This document shows positions 1 through 11,699 of a stretch of 64,000 bases of DNA, one piece after another. How positions within the stretch are numbered: the stretch's first letter is position 1; the number at the start of each line of letters is the position of its first letter. The DNA comes from Flabesymbios commensalis (taxonomy: Eukaryota; Annelida; Polychaeta; Terebellida; Flabelligeridae). The translations under genes and the position numbers were made by a program. The notes under the pieces were generated by a model, which worked only from the letters and a program-made list of their open reading frames with translations, was not told the origin of the DNA and ran no database searches. The stretch covers positions 78,866,919 through 78,930,918 of the forward strand of contig OZ024908.1 of assembly GCA_964017125.1 (NCBI GenBank), read 5' to 3'.

Positions 1-2421
1 AGGGGGGGGGGGAGGCTGACAGACTTAGTCAATCATATGCCTTGTTACTACCAGCATAGGGACTACATTTTATACCTAGGCCTATATGTCCCGGTTTCAA
101 TGTTTTTAAAGCAAGAAATGGTTACCAAATCTAGATGAATTGGTATCAAAATAATATGAATGTAATTTTAAACTCAAGCTTGCTATAAATCGCCATATTA
201 CATTTTTTTTTTAACTCACTCACTTTTTAATGATATGCACGTATGAATTTGTGTGCCGAGACTTTATTCTCAGGACCACCAGAAAAATTGTAGGACCACC
301 AGATTCTCTTAGCTGGTGGTCCTGTGGACCACTGTTAAAAAAAGTTTGTGTCAAACCCTGGACTAGCATACCGCGTTTACACCCACGCTCACAACACATT
401 GACAGTGGCTCAACTATGTTGACACCGCTACACGCAGAAGGCGGGTTGGTGTCTGGTAGATTTTTTCAAGCCAGCTGACTTTCTGGGTATAAAGGGTACA
501 TGAAAAACGGGGGGGGGGGGGGCGCGTTTATTAGGGGGGGTGCGTTTATTAGGGATAATACAGTAGGTTACTTTTCAATTCTTGTTTTAATCTGCTACAT
601 CAACATTGGCTACATTTGTTTCTTTTTTTCTTACGATGCAATAAAAAAACTGAACCAGACATTTTTTTGTAGATAGGTTGCATAACCAGGAACGTTTTTT
701 TTAGTTATGCCAATAAACCAGAGGTGGCAAAGTAGTGATAATAGATCTTGTTACATAGATTCATAATACCCATCGATCATGTGGAAAGGATGAAAAATCC
801 CAGGACTGCAGGTAAGTCAAGGTCATGTTTCCAAATAACATTTGCAGCAGAGTGAAGTAAATGGGTGAACAATTTAGACCTATTTAATCCTAGTTGCTTG
901 AACATATTCACGCAACGTTATTTTTTACTAGACAAGTGTACTAGTAAAGATACATGTTTACTAGTCCTCAGCTCTTTTTACTAGTGTTTACTAGGTGTTT
1001 TTTATTGGCAGCTGGTCTGAAAAATGTCCATGTTTCTCTGAATCAAAAATAGTCTTCCTGTGAGTAAGTATTGACGTAGTCTAGGAAAAGCACAGTAAAT
1101 CCGCCAATATTATTATCTGCAAAATATTTTATTTCTCCAAACCACAACTTTTCAAATCCGCCAATATTATATGTCCTGGTTTAAAGTAGGCCCCTAGTTG
1201 ACCGCAGCGTTGAGTTACATTGTCACTGTGTGAGTGGCACATGCTATGAGAATCTGGCGTTGTAATAATGTCTGGGCCATTGGACCACAAATGAATCCGC
1301 GTTGTCTCAGCACTTTTATTATAGCAAGGTACGAGTATACATAGGCCTATATTATATGTCCAGGAACTACAATGCTCAGAACTGGTGTTAAACAGTCGTT
1401 ACCACGCTAGCTGAGTGGGCCTATGCAAAGCGAACACAGGGCAATGACCCAATGCTGGCTTAATGTTGTACCAGCGTCGTAGACAGTAGGCTAGCATTGG
1501 GTTGTTGTCTCGTGGTTGCTGTGTGGTGTATAGCCTATACTTATACATCCAAGCATTATAGTCAGGGGAGGCAGCTTCAGAGCTTGGCTGTCCAGATAGG
1601 CTATCTGCATCCCGAGCTGAAGAAATATCAGAGATGAATAAATACCATTGTTATTAACAGGCTATATTCAAGTTGAACCAAGCGTCAAAGTAAATGATTT
1701 GCCTATTATTGACATTTTGAAAATATCACGATGGAACTGATTCTCAATGACACGCGAAGGATTTGTATGACGATCTTTAGATGCCTGTGGGACTGAGAGG
1801 GACGAGTAGACGGGGCACCTGTCTGACACTTTCATCCTGTAGTCTTCAGATGTATTCGTTCTCACTCAAGTGGAACTACACCTGCCAATGACGGGATGGA
1901 CACTAAGGGCTGTGACCGGCGACCTCGTCAGCTAGGGACAAGAAGAACAAAGCTGGGTTACACAACAGATAATGGCATAAAACAGGATTAGTGAGCGTCG
2001 TCACTCACCTACTCACCGCCCAGTAAATGACTTCGCGCTCGGCAAAATCTATTTAATATTGCCCCGACGTCTATCACACTGGCCCAACAATGAACCAACA
2101 TTGGCAAAACGATTCCACGCTGGAGACGCAGTTCATGGCCTAGTCCAGAGCACAAACTACCATCACACTCGGGTAAACAGCAGTAACTGAAAAGCCTACT
2201 TTCACAGTGCGCAGTTACTGCTGTTTCCGGATTTCTAATTATTGACAACCATGTCAAAAATAAGAAATACGGGAATTTCGTCTCTGTATCTAGCCTAACT
2301 GTTGTGCGCAGCACAAAAATTAAAAAACTTTTGCAGTTCTAGTCTATGGACATGTTAATGGTCATATTCAGAAACCAAAATAAAATCACAGATTTTTTGA
2401 TAGAGTTTAGACCTGGGCATG
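1..2421. other. Non-coding flank, no gene recognised
   Basis: No open frame here has recognisable protein similarity. The stretch holds short G runs near positions 2-12 and 511-522, repeated ACTAGT-type motifs near 930-995, and one copy of a short palindromic repeat at 1447-1523 (ACCCAATGCTGG paired with an inverted copy, followed by GTGGTTGCTGTG). The palindrome belongs to the GTGTTTGCTGGG repeat family seen elsewhere in the window. Nothing else is supported. Confidence 0.6.
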
Positions 2422-3220
2422 TCCCTTTAATTACTATGGCCACTAAAGAAGAAAAGCTCGTTAGCGTGTTTCGAGAAAAAGTTTTTATCAGATCTTCTTT
2501 TAATTAGGCAAATATGTTCAGCTATGTCAGCCAATGACCTGATTAAATTTTGGGAGCAAACAATTTAAAAAAGGTCGTTTAGTGGCCATTTTAAATTTTA
2601 ATAATTTTGTGATATAAATTTACGTAACTCAAAAAGATGCAAAATAGCTGGACCATGAATATAAAACAAAATGTAATGTCTCAGACAAGGATAACCCATG
2701 ACAAATTTTGCACCAATAAAATCCAAAATGGCCACTTGTCAGCCATTTTAATTTTTTTTTCTCATTATCTTGGAAATCTTGCATGATAGCTGATCTATGA
2801 ACTTCTGCTTCCTCATACTTGACATAGCCATCATATACCACCATGTGATTTTTTGTGACATTTTGATTCCCATATTATCAACCCTTTAATTACTAGGGCA
2901 ATTAACAAAGAAAAACTTGTTAGCGCATTTCAGGAAAACGTTTCCAACAGATCTTTTTATTTACGCAACTCAAAATTAAAGCAAAATAGCTGGACCATGC
3001 ATATAGAACAAAATGTAAGTACTCACACAAGGATAACACATGAAAAAATTTGGCGAAATAAAACCCAAAATGGCTGACTGACAGTCCTTTTCAATTGTTT
3101 TTTCTCATTATATCGGAAATGTTGCATTATAGCGGTAATATAAAATAAACCTTGCTGATTTATATCAAATTTGAAATGGCCGACTTGAGAGTGATAACGG
3201 AGGGCTGCTTCGAACAACAC
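2422..3220 (+). repeat. Two diverged tandem units of an AT-rich repeat
   Basis: Unit 1 (about 2422-2880) and unit 2 (about 2881-3220) share the same order of motifs: a CCCTTTAATTACTA start, an AGATCTTCTTTT-like block, AACTCAAAA with GCAAAATAGCTGGACCATG, ACAAGGATAACNCATGA, an AAAATGG block and TTTTTTCTCATTAT. Unit 2 is shorter and diverged. It resembles, without matching, the other AAAATGGCC-bearing tandem elements of the window. Short open frames inside it are not gene-like. Confidence 0.65.
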
Positions 3221-3675
3221 TTTCTAGTTTTCATTCTGCTCTATCTATCAGCAAAATTCACTGAATGTAGATAAAATATAATTTTCTTTTATTCTTGGAA
3301 CCTTCAGTTGATGCACCATGCGGTACCCTGGGGTACCAAATAGAAATCCGCCATTTTGTTTAATTATTTAATTTATTTTTCAGGGCTGTACCCTGGGTAC
3401 CAAAAAGTGTAAATAATTTAAACAGAGGGCAGAAATAGATGTAAAACGTTCTTATTTTGCAAAATATTCTTGTTTTGGTGGCATTTTCTTCACTAACGAC
3501 TAGTGGTAAACCATCTTTCAATGTCAGAACCTGTTGCAATGCAAATTGCCGCCGCATTCACCAGGTGGCGCTGCAAATCATGCGGTACTCGGGGTACAAC
3601 GTGTCGCATCAGTTATTTGATCTATCAATTGGATTTATAAATATACAAGAATACAGGGATTTATTACCATATGAA

Positions 3676-3759
3676 ACTTGCGTGGTACGAATCGTATCGG
3701 ACATCATGTATCATGATACGTATCGTATCGCCATGATACTGTATCGTTACACCCCCTAG
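3676..3759. repeat. Fragment of a GTATCGATAC-type palindromic MITE
   Basis: The segment carries overlapping palindromes of the form GATACGTATC and CGTATCG and ends in GTATCGTTACACCCCCTAG. Read in reverse this starts GGGGGTGTAACGATAC, like the ends of small non-autonomous hAT-like elements of other animals. The other terminus was not located, so the family assignment is tentative. Confidence 0.35.
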
Positions 3760-4105
3760 TGTGCCTGTGATGTATGTGTATAGGCAATGCATTGTATACA
3801 ACTGCGGGAGAATTAACTATGTACAATACAAAGTGTGACACAACAACTAAGGGTTGACTCTAATGAGATGCACGCATACATGTAATATGTATACACTACC
3901 CGCTTATATCTTTATCTCGCCAGCCATAATGGCTTACAATCAGCCATTACTAGACCCCAACATGTTTTTAATAAGACCAGACTTTTTTTTATTATATGTG
4001 TTACGGGCGGTAATTGTCAGGATGTGATGTAGGAATTTGGAATAAAAATAAAATTTAATTTCAGAAATATCTTGTAAGTACAGATTTGCTGAAAGGCATT
4101 ACTCT

Positions 4106-4423
4106 TTAACTCTTCCTTTACCAATTTCGCATTTATGCGAAAACTACCTTCCTTTAACAAATTCACATTTATGCGAAATCCAAATGTGTACATGCATTAA
4201 TTGCAATGGAGATTTTTTATACATGCATGGTTCAAAATCGCTAACCAGAATAGTCGGTGACATAGGCGAAATGTTCTCTTACATTTTTAATTTGTGCGAT
4301 GGGCTCATGCCCATAGCTATGCTCTGTAATGTGCCCAGGGGCTACTTCAGGGGTCCTCCTTGTAAAAAAAGTCGGTTTGTGGGAGTGGTTTTATCAGGGG
4401 GGAGTCGGTAAAGGAAAAGTTAA
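4106..4423. mobile_element. TTAA-flanked piggyBac-like MITE (family I)
   Basis: The element starts TTAACTCTTCCTTTACC and ends GGTAAAGGAAAAGTTAA, an inverted pair with TTAA at both outer edges. TTAA target duplications with CCYT-type tips are the piggyBac signature. Inside are two copies of a CGCATTTATGCG-like palindrome (4127-4175). A 75-codon open frame within it shows no similarity and is judged accidental. No transposase is present. Confidence 0.7.
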
Positions 4424-4786
4424 ATCAGTTGGGTCAGACTAATGTAAGAGCGGTTTCTGGGAATGACCTCAACATCTGGTGGGCACACAGGATATATGCT
4501 CTATAGGCCATAGATAGTTGTGTGTGTCGATTTTCAGGACCGCAAACATGGAACATGAAAAAAAATTGAAAATTTAAAAAAGAAAACAAAATTACAATTT
4601 TACTTTTATTTTATTTTGGTTGAATCAAGCAGGCCCGTAAAACATATTGATGATAAAAAAATCTGGCCAAATGTGTTATTACTAGGATGCAAGATGTTCG
4701 TCACAACTGTAGTGTTGTGAGTGGAACACAGATCGGCAGCGTGAACAGGGAACTCACGAGGTATACACCAGTGCAGTATTTGTTGG

Positions 4787-5023
4787 TTAACCCTTAGAAC
4801 ACTGAGCTAAGAAATTTAAATTTTCATCCACTTGAAGTTGTGTCTCGCTACCGCGATCCACAACTTCAAGTGACAGAAAATTTGTGTTATTTGTGAAATT
4901 TAGGTTCCAACATATATCAGTGTTTCAAGATTGGAAGCATATTTAATTTTTAACAACTGGTTATACGGGTGTTAACAAAAACAGAGAATGTCTGGTGTAG
5001 TCGACATCAGTGTTCTATGGGTT
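4787..5023. mobile_element. TTAA-flanked piggyBac-like MITE (family B) with hairpin
   Basis: The left tip is TTAACCCTTAGAACACTGA. The right tip, TCAGTGTTCTATGGGTT at about 5007-5023, is its near-perfect inverse; the right TTAA is worn. A stem of 14 bp (4829-4842 with 4859-4872, CACTTGAAGTTGTG and its complement) encloses TCTCGCTACCGCGATC. A relative in opposite orientation lies at 48368-48578 and shares the AACTGGTTATACGGGTG block. Confidence 0.75.
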
Positions 5024-5030
5024 TGTTACC

Positions 5031-6037
5031 GTGAACCGGGGCTATTTTGCCACCCTATTTACATATTTGTTATCGCTGTATTGAAGCTACTTTTTGAATT
5101 AGGAATATAAAGTGTCATAAATGAGGGTGATTATGTAAGGTATTTACATACTTAGCATAGTTTGTATTTAGGCCTTATTAATAGGACTTTTTAAACAAAA
5201 ATGTATGAAGGCAAAATAGCCCCGGCAACCGGGGCTATTTTGCCACTGTAGCTAATTTTGGCAATTAAAACCATTTGTCACAATCCAAATAAAAATATTT
5301 TGCCATATAAATATTTTTTAATTCAAAATAATATAATTGAGCAGCTAATCGAATGAAAATCAAATCAACTCAACAGTCAGTGGGCATTTGTATCAATCCA
5401 TTTAATATATAACCCAAATAAGGTAAATGTACCATACAGACATAAACTTGAAATTTTAAGTGAAAAGTCATTATTTTTCATGAATTTTCTTTAATTTTTA
5501 AAATAAGTGGCTCAAACCTAGTATATAAATATTTATATAGTTTTTGGGGGTCAGTGAGTCTAGTGGCCAAGTCTGTTTTCATATCGGACCGAAAACAAGG
5601 CTCTGGCGGCCATTTTGAAGGGGTGGCAAAATAGCCCCCTTATGGGGTGGCAAAATAGCACTGGTTACTTTGTAGTGCTCAAAAAGGCTCAATATTTGAA
5701 ATTGATCAATTAATTTTTTTTTATGTAATAATGACCCTTCAATTATCACAAAATAAAAATATGTACGTTAATATAATGTATAAATAACATTCCAGAGTTC
5801 AAATTTGTCAAATTAGAAAAAAAACACGTAAAAAAATAACACTTCGGTAAAATATTTTTTTTGGGTGTTGAAATATTTAAAAAAAATTGTGAATAGACAT
5901 AAAAATGTTCCCTACAATATAGTCTAACCTATGATGATAGTTATTTTTATTAACTTATGGTATTTATTGAAAACCAGAGGGTTTTATCAATTTTCGGAGG
6001 GGGTGGCAAAATAGCCCGGGGGTGGCTTACGGTTCAC
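5031..6037. mobile_element. 1 kb inverted-repeat element with GGCAAAATAGCCCC motifs
   Basis: The ends are GTGAACCGGGGCTATTTTGCC (5031) and a GGCAAAATAGCCCG...CGGTTCAC block finishing at 6037. The same GGCAAAATAGCCCC motif also occurs internally, around 5212-5242 and twice around 5621-5660, in both orientations. There is no coding capacity. Superfamily is not assigned. It lies directly beside the family B MITE. Confidence 0.65.
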
Positions 6038-6096
6038 CCTCTGCAGGCTATACTCCAGAGCGGGCAATACACCAGAAAATACGGTAAGTCATTAAT

Positions 6097-6517
6097 TTAT
6101 TTGTAACATATGGGAGATTCGAAACTGGCTTGTAATTCTTTTATCTGCTCGGAATCCACATCTTGTTTTTTCAAAAAAGGAAGTACCGCAGCCTGCTTGA
6201 GACTCACTGGCACATTTCCAGAACAGAGTGAGTCATTTTGAACTGATTTTGTCAAAAGACAAAGCAACACATCTAACATGTCAGAATGTTCAGTAATGAT
6301 GTTAGAATATGGTCTAAGATACAGAATTTAGTGGGTGATTGTTTTATAAACTTTAGCAACATATGAGATGAAATGGAATGAAACTCACAACTTTGATTGC
6401 AAGAGACATCCGCGGCATCCTGATTACATACGGTCCCACGGTTAGTTTCATCTAGACCTGCTCGGAGCTCACACACTTTTTCACTGAAAAATTTGGCAAA
6501 TTTGTTAAAAAGTTTGA
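6097..6517 (-). pseudogene. LINE ORF2 fragment upstream of the reverse-transcriptase core
   Basis: The reverse-strand translation contains the linker region found between endonuclease and reverse transcriptase in CR1/Jockey-type LINEs: a KFAKFFSEKV segment, then DHILTSLL, then CSGNVPVSLKQAAVLPFLKK, where the last block precedes the usual YRPIS reverse-transcriptase motif. The frame shifts near 6275, and coding similarity fades after about 6110, so the RT core is missing. LINE copies are usually 5'-truncated; this one lacks its 3' part, which suggests a later deletion. Superfamily call is from motif memory, not a search. Confidence 0.6.
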
Positions 6518-6737
6518 CTGAGTCTTCCATGTTTATAATATGATCTGCCACATATTCACTGTCTCTGGTACACACAGGTACATAATCACCGAAGGACTTA
6601 TCCTGATAGTCAGCAGGAAGTTTCTGGCACATAATGGTACGGCTTCTCAAAGACAGATTATGTCTTCTCATGAAGCGACCACACCTCGATATCCCACCAC
6701 CATAGTCTGTTACTCCATCTCTTTGGCCTTCAAACAT
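6518..6737 (-). pseudogene. pogo/Tigger-like transposase fragment
   Basis: The translation includes RFMRRHNLSLRSRT and MCQKLPADYQDK, matching the second helix-turn-helix (CENP-B/Tc5 type) of pogo/Tigger transposases, and then HIINMEDSV, which corresponds to the IGNMDETPV stretch holding the first catalytic aspartate. Here that D is replaced by E and the following T is lost. It continues in the same open frame into the LINE fragment, forming a 154-codon chimeric frame. A dead fragment of an ordinary DNA transposon. Confidence 0.65.
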
Positions 6738-7159
6738 TTCTGAGTCATATTCACTCTACACGCTGCACAAGTACCCAGCTCTCAACTTTCTCTTCTTCGA
6801 CAGGCCATCTTGCCTTTTCATGTGGCCTCAATTAGCTCTCTTACTTTTTTAGTTGTACGTAAAGTACTCTTACTTTTTCGCCATTTCCATCACTTTCCAA
6901 TACCAAATCCAGTGGCTATATTGCAGTGTATTGCCATTCTCTTCAGCATAATTAAGCTATCACTTGAAGGTTATAAGTTGATGTGTACATGAAGCTCCCT
7001 CACTTAATGGGTGTCATTTTGCTTAATCACTACTCACAAATCAACTAAATATCAACAGTATCAAGTATAATTTATAGGTAAGTCCAAGGAAGCAGGTGAT
7101 ATGAGCTCAACATTATAATTATATACAATCATTTTAGCGCCCAGGCGATCAGTGAAGCG

Positions 7160-7410
7160 TTAATCCTTTAAGCCCTCACGATGCATTAAAGCATCATTTT
7201 ACATCCCTGACAACAGACCTAATTTTCTTACAACTAAAGGTTTCAGAAGATAAATTTCCATGAAACAGTTCTACGAATACATGAGAATATTCTTTAATTT
7301 ATCACCTACTTCCAGTCATCTTTATCCACTACAAGTCGAGAATTGTGACAGCAATTCGCGGCTTGTAGTGGATGAAGATGACAATGTAAAGTCAGGCTTG
7401 AAAGGGATAA
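7160..7410. mobile_element. TTAA-flanked piggyBac-like MITE (family D)
   Basis: It begins TTAATCCTTTAAGCCCTCAC and ends GGCTTGAAAGGGATAA. It contains ATGCATTAAAGCATCAT and, near the right end, a long hairpin (about 7318-7385) whose arms carry CCACTACAAG and CTTGTAGTGG around an inner GAATTGTGACAGCAATTC. A cleaner copy is nested at 49383-49634. The open frame starting at 7260 is a by-product. Confidence 0.75.
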
Positions 7411-7685
7411 AGGACGGTGCTATAATCAGTCGGGGTAGGCGGATTAACACACGTGATCGAAATTAATTAATTGCTTCCGTTATTATGGTATCACCCATTT
7501 GACAATAGCGGTGACTCATTACGGGCGAGTGCACACAAGCCGTTGGCCATGGAGGCCATTTCAACATGCATATGCATCTAGTATAACACACACTGGACTA
7601 TACCGTGCAGGAGCCAATCTGTGGGAAGGAAGGTCTGCGTTATTTCCCGTCTTTTACTTTACTCTGCCTTCCCAAACAGGGAAGG

Positions 7686-7860
7686 TAGGTTAATTTTTTT
7701 AAATTTTTTCGGGGGGATTCCGGTTACATGCCATGGCCATCCAAAATAGTAGGTAGGGGAACTTTTTTTTCAAATTCACATCTAATTTTTTGAGGGGATT
7801 CCGGAACATGCCATGGCCATCCAAAATAGTAGGCAGGGGAACTTTTTTTTCAATTTCACT
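7686..7860 (+). repeat. Two tandem units of about 85 bp
   Basis: The block GGGGATTCCGG, ACATGCCATGGCCATCC, AAAATAGTAGG, GGGGAACTTTTTTTTCAA occurs twice in direct orientation with only small differences. No coding signal is seen. Confidence 0.75.
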
Positions 7861-8417
7861 TCTACAAAAACTGCCAAATTGCCCTAAAAGGGATGTTCAC
7901 ACAAAAATACACACTGATAAATAAATTGTGAGAGGATATTTTATTATTTATTTTAGAAATAGCTTTTAAAACATGAGGGTTCAAAAAAATACACCATTGA
8001 AGCCGATAGCCTCCTATCTGGCCTTATGGTTGACCATGCCATCTTCTTTCAAAATATGTACAAGAACCAAAGAATGAGTTAAAGAACTGTCCTACAGTTG
8101 GCGTAGTTCTTGATATGTGTCCCCACACCATTCTGACTAAGTTAGCCATGTGCAGGCTGAGTATTGGCTCTTTGTAGTTGCCTTCAGGATCCACAGATGA
8201 ATTCTGCCAAGGTGTTATCCCCTGGTCCCTGAAAATATCCTGCAGATGAGCCGTACTGTCAGTTTTTGCAATGAAAGGGAATGGTCTCCCCATGCTCAGA
8301 TCTCACACCGTATTCGGATATGGATGCGTAGTGGTGCCTGCTTCAACATCTATGAAGTTCTGGCATCCAGGAAGGAGTGACTAGCGGTAATATCCCTCTG
8401 TATTCTCATTAGAGAGG

Positions 8418-8812
8418 GACATGACGCAATGGTTAGAGCGTGGCGCTCTGCCAATGTCACTGCCTGCCGTGCGGTTTTAAATCGTGCTTAGTGCAGAATT
8501 TTCAGAGAAATATCATGTTTCTCCCCTCTCAATCTTGGGACAATGTTAAGATGTTGTGTCCTTGGGCAAGGCACTTCCCCCTTCAATGCTTCACTTGACT
8601 CAGGTGAAAATGAGTACCTGGTAGGACAGAGATGGCAATGTATACGATAAGTTCAATTTTGCCGAAACAGCTGCAGGACTGTATGCTCTCCGTGGAGTTG
8701 AAATGGCACACGAATGAACAGGTCCAGTGACCAGGGGGTAAGATGTAAAGTCGGATGATAGGTCTTCAGACTTGATATCAGACTATAAACCTTCACCTTT
8801 ACCTTGATTCTT
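8418..8812 (+). mobile_element. tRNA-derived SINE
   Basis: A tRNA-like head begins near 8421, with an A-box-like TGGTTAGAGCG (8430) and a degraded B-box GGTTTTAAATC (8473). It is followed by a body containing TGTCCTTGGGCAAGGCACTT (8556-8576) and GAGTACCTGG, the central region common to many marine-invertebrate SINEs. It ends in a short repeated tail (ACCTTTACCTTGATT). The head is not a functional tRNA gene because the B-box and stem pairing are worn. Confidence 0.75.
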
Positions 8813-9168
8813 GTTTCTTAGGTGGTGTAAGAGGCTTTAGACCCCTCTGTAAACCATTGCAGACTGCCAAGATCTTTAAGTGGTTTATGTTGACGTCCTT
8901 CTCTGTGACTGATCATAGGCGATTAAAGGCATTGAATTTGTTGTATGGTAGAAAAACCTTCAACTCCTTTGTGTCCCACCATAGTCCTAAATACTTGAAC
9001 CACTGTTTTGGTTCCAAATGGCACTTCTTGGGATTTCTTTATTTAAAATCCAGCCCATGTGAGAACGAGTGCCAGTCATGCACACTGTATTAGCAATGTC
9101 AGTATCCCAGTTTACTTGTTTTGTACAAATTGCACCTTGTTTGACACAATATATCACAATCAAAGCTA

Positions 9169-9417
9169 TTAACCCTTGTCCTGCTATGCCCGGATATATA
9201 CGGGGTTAAGGATGTTTTAGATCAATACAGATATCACTTAATTTTGATAAAATAGTTTTTAGTAGATGCTTAGTTGATCCAATAATTTAATTTTAGACAT
9301 GTCTATTTTTTATAAATAGTAATATTTTTCGTCATCTGAAGCTGGAAATTGCGTTAGCAATTCCAGCTTCAAATGACGAAAAATACAATTGAAGCATTTC
9401 AGCAGGACAAGGGTTAA
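9169..9417. mobile_element. TTAA-flanked piggyBac-like MITE (family A)
   Basis: Perfect 17-bp terminal inverted repeats, TTAACCCTTGTCCTGCT and its complement, bound the element with TTAA at each edge. A hairpin near the right end has 23-nt arms (9325-9347 and 9361-9383; pairing nearly perfect) around TTGCGTTAGCAA, which can itself pair. A diverged relative lies at 62639-62854. It has no coding sequence. Confidence 0.85.
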
Positions 9418-9690
9418 TACCTTTCTGTAAACCATGTGGCCAAGACTGAAAACAGTTCATATTGAACATACTGCAACAACACAAGTTGTGTACGGTAACA
9501 TATTTACAATTTGACATTTTAGATGTGTATTGTATTATGCCAAGACCTTTAATTATTGTATGGTTGAAAACCTTGTTTTAAAATGGACAAATAGTTGCAG
9601 ACCTACATCTATGTTGTACCTGATAGAGATTTCGGTTTGTGTCCGTTCATTCATCTGCTCCTTACACCCATCCAAGTGTGTTTGAAGCGG

Positions 9691-9916
9691 CAGGGCTCGA
9701 CACTGACTGTTGCCCGATTGCCCGGGACAACTGATTTTAGGTGGGGTCAAGTGAAAATTACAGACAATGGCACCCTGGGCAATAGCTTCAATTTGCAGCA
9801 TTTTAAATTTCAACGATGTCACAACAGACAACGCATGTCAGTGGCAAGTCAGGCAAGTGATAAAAAATGTTCTTGCCCTTCAGGCAGAAGGTCCAATCAG
9901 TTAGTGTCTAGCCCTG
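9691..9916. mobile_element. hAT-like MITE
   Basis: Ends are CAGGGCTCGACACT (9691-9704) and AGTGTCTAGCCCTG (9903-9916), an inverted pair of 14 bp with one mismatch. CAGGG tips with CGACACT are typical of small hAT elements. I could not read a clear 8-bp target duplication. A 129-codon open frame crossing it has no recognisable similarity. Confidence 0.65.
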
Positions 9917-10242
9917 AACGGTCCTCATGTAGTAGTCACAATGGCTGGAGTGGACTACTGGGATGGGCATCTGGTCTTGATTAACTCTTATGAAGGAGTT
10001 GTGTAGTCATCCTTCTTGTTTTTAGATTAAATCACATACATATGGGTATAAATTTGCTTTTTTGCTGCATACCCTTTACCACTGTGAATGCAAACTTTGA
10101 AGTTGAAGCCTTGGGCTTGGCCGGACTGCCACATTGGTCGATTTTAGCGCTCTGGGCCCTTTGGCCCGTGCCCAGTGAAAATATAGGAGGGCCAGTCAAT
10201 TTAAATTATGACTGGTTCGTCAGGCCAGCTGATATTTTTAGC

Positions 10243-11690
10243 TCCCGCCGTCACGTAGGTGAGACGGAGGGAGCTATGGATTCCGCCTCCGTTTTCTTCT
10301 TTTGCCTATAACTTTGTAAGCAAATAAGCTAGGATAACAATTATTGGTATGTGGGTTACTTCCAAGTGGATAATGCACAGGTTAAAATATTTTTAATCTG
10401 AATTCAATACGTAAGGTCGCAGAGGGGAAAATGATGATGTTACGGCGTTGGGCCGTCCGTGAACATTTCGTTTCCGAAGCATATCTCTGAAAGTACTTGT
10501 CCGATTGTCTTTAAATTTTACACACAACACCTCTAAGGGGTCTAGTTGTGCCTTTTGGGGTATATCAACTTTGACCTACATTTGGTTAAGAACTATGACC
10601 TATTTAGACGTTTTGACGCACATTTCGTTTCCGGAGCAGATCTCGGAGCAGATATCATATTGCACATACATGTTCTCTAAGGTCCCTAGTTGTGCCTTTT
10701 CAGGTTTTTGGACCTTGACTTGAAGTTGACCCAGCACTTTGACCTAATTTATGACATCGGTAAATCCGACTGAAATATTTTGCGGAATATCATGAAAACC
10801 GCTCAATATAGCTACACCATTACTATGAAACAAATTGTAAGGTTTCAGGAGAGGATGCATCTTGAAAAATTTCAGGTTGATAAAATTTAAAATGGCCGCC
10901 CATCGGCCATTATTCACCTTGACAGGCCTGATATTGCGGAACATCACGAAAACCGCTCAAGATAGCTACACTATTACTATAAAACAAATTGTGAGGTTTC
11001 AGGAGAGGATACATCTTGAAAAATTTCAAGTGTTGATGTTGATGTTTTTCGCTTGCATTCTCACTTGTGCGCACGCTCATCTTTAAAGTCACATTATCAG
11101 CATTATACTCGTCGAAATGCAGGCACTCCAACGGAACTATATGTGTAACCATAACCATAATATAACCATAACGCACAACGGACTGGTAAGCTAGAGGAAA
11201 TCCCTACTGTAGGCCTGATATCAGATAAACTGTGCTAGATAGCTAGACCATTACTATAAAACAAAATGTGAGATTTTAGGAGAGGATGCATCTTGAAAAT
11301 AATTGACTTGATCAAATTTAAAATGGCCGCCTATCGGCCATTATTCACTTTCGCATGGCCATTATTTGGTAAACCGTACTAGATGGCTAGATCATTACTA
11401 TAAAACAAAATGTGAGATTTCAGAAGAGGATGCATCTTGAAAAATTTTGACTTAATCAAATTCAAAATGGCCACCTTTAGGCCATTATTCACTTTCACAT
11501 GGTCGTTATTTGGTAAACTGTGCTAGATGGCTAGACCATTACTATAAAACAAAATGTGAGATTTCAGAAGAGGATGCATCTTGAAAAATTTAGACTCGAT
11601 TAAAGTCAAAATGGCCGCCTTTCGACCATTATTCACTTTCACATTGGCCGGTATTTGGTAAACCGTGCTAGATGGATGACTCTCCGGGCT
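10243..11690 (+). mobile_element. Tandem-unit element, copy 1 (inverted relative at 44.6-46.3 kb)
   Basis: It starts AGCTCCCGCCGTCACGTAGG, passes through a unique head (AAGGTCGCAGAGG, GTTACGGCGTTGGGCC, CGTTTCCG...CATATCTCTGAAA) and then a tandem array of units about 145 bp long. Each unit carries AGAGGATGCATCTTGAAAA, AAAATGGCCGCC, a GGCCATTATTCAC block and GCTAGACCATTACTATAAAAC. GATGCATCTTG landmarks are at about 10852, 11005, 11282, 11425 and 11571. No transposase is seen. The unit architecture recalls non-autonomous Helitron-like elements, but that is only inference. Confidence 0.7.
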
Positions 11691-11699
11691 ACAGGACTA

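Noticed and set aside
6273-6737. Functional 154-residue host protein
   Set aside because: Its two halves resemble a pogo-type transposase and a LINE linker, so it is transposon debris rather than a host gene.
8418-8500. tRNA gene
   Set aside because: A- and B-box-like motifs are present, but the stems do not pair well, the B-box is degraded, and the sequence continues into a SINE body with the TGTCCTTGGGCAAGG core.
9595-9984. 129-codon open frame as a gene
   Set aside because: It crosses a hAT-like MITE with clear inverted tips, has no domain, and has no splice support.
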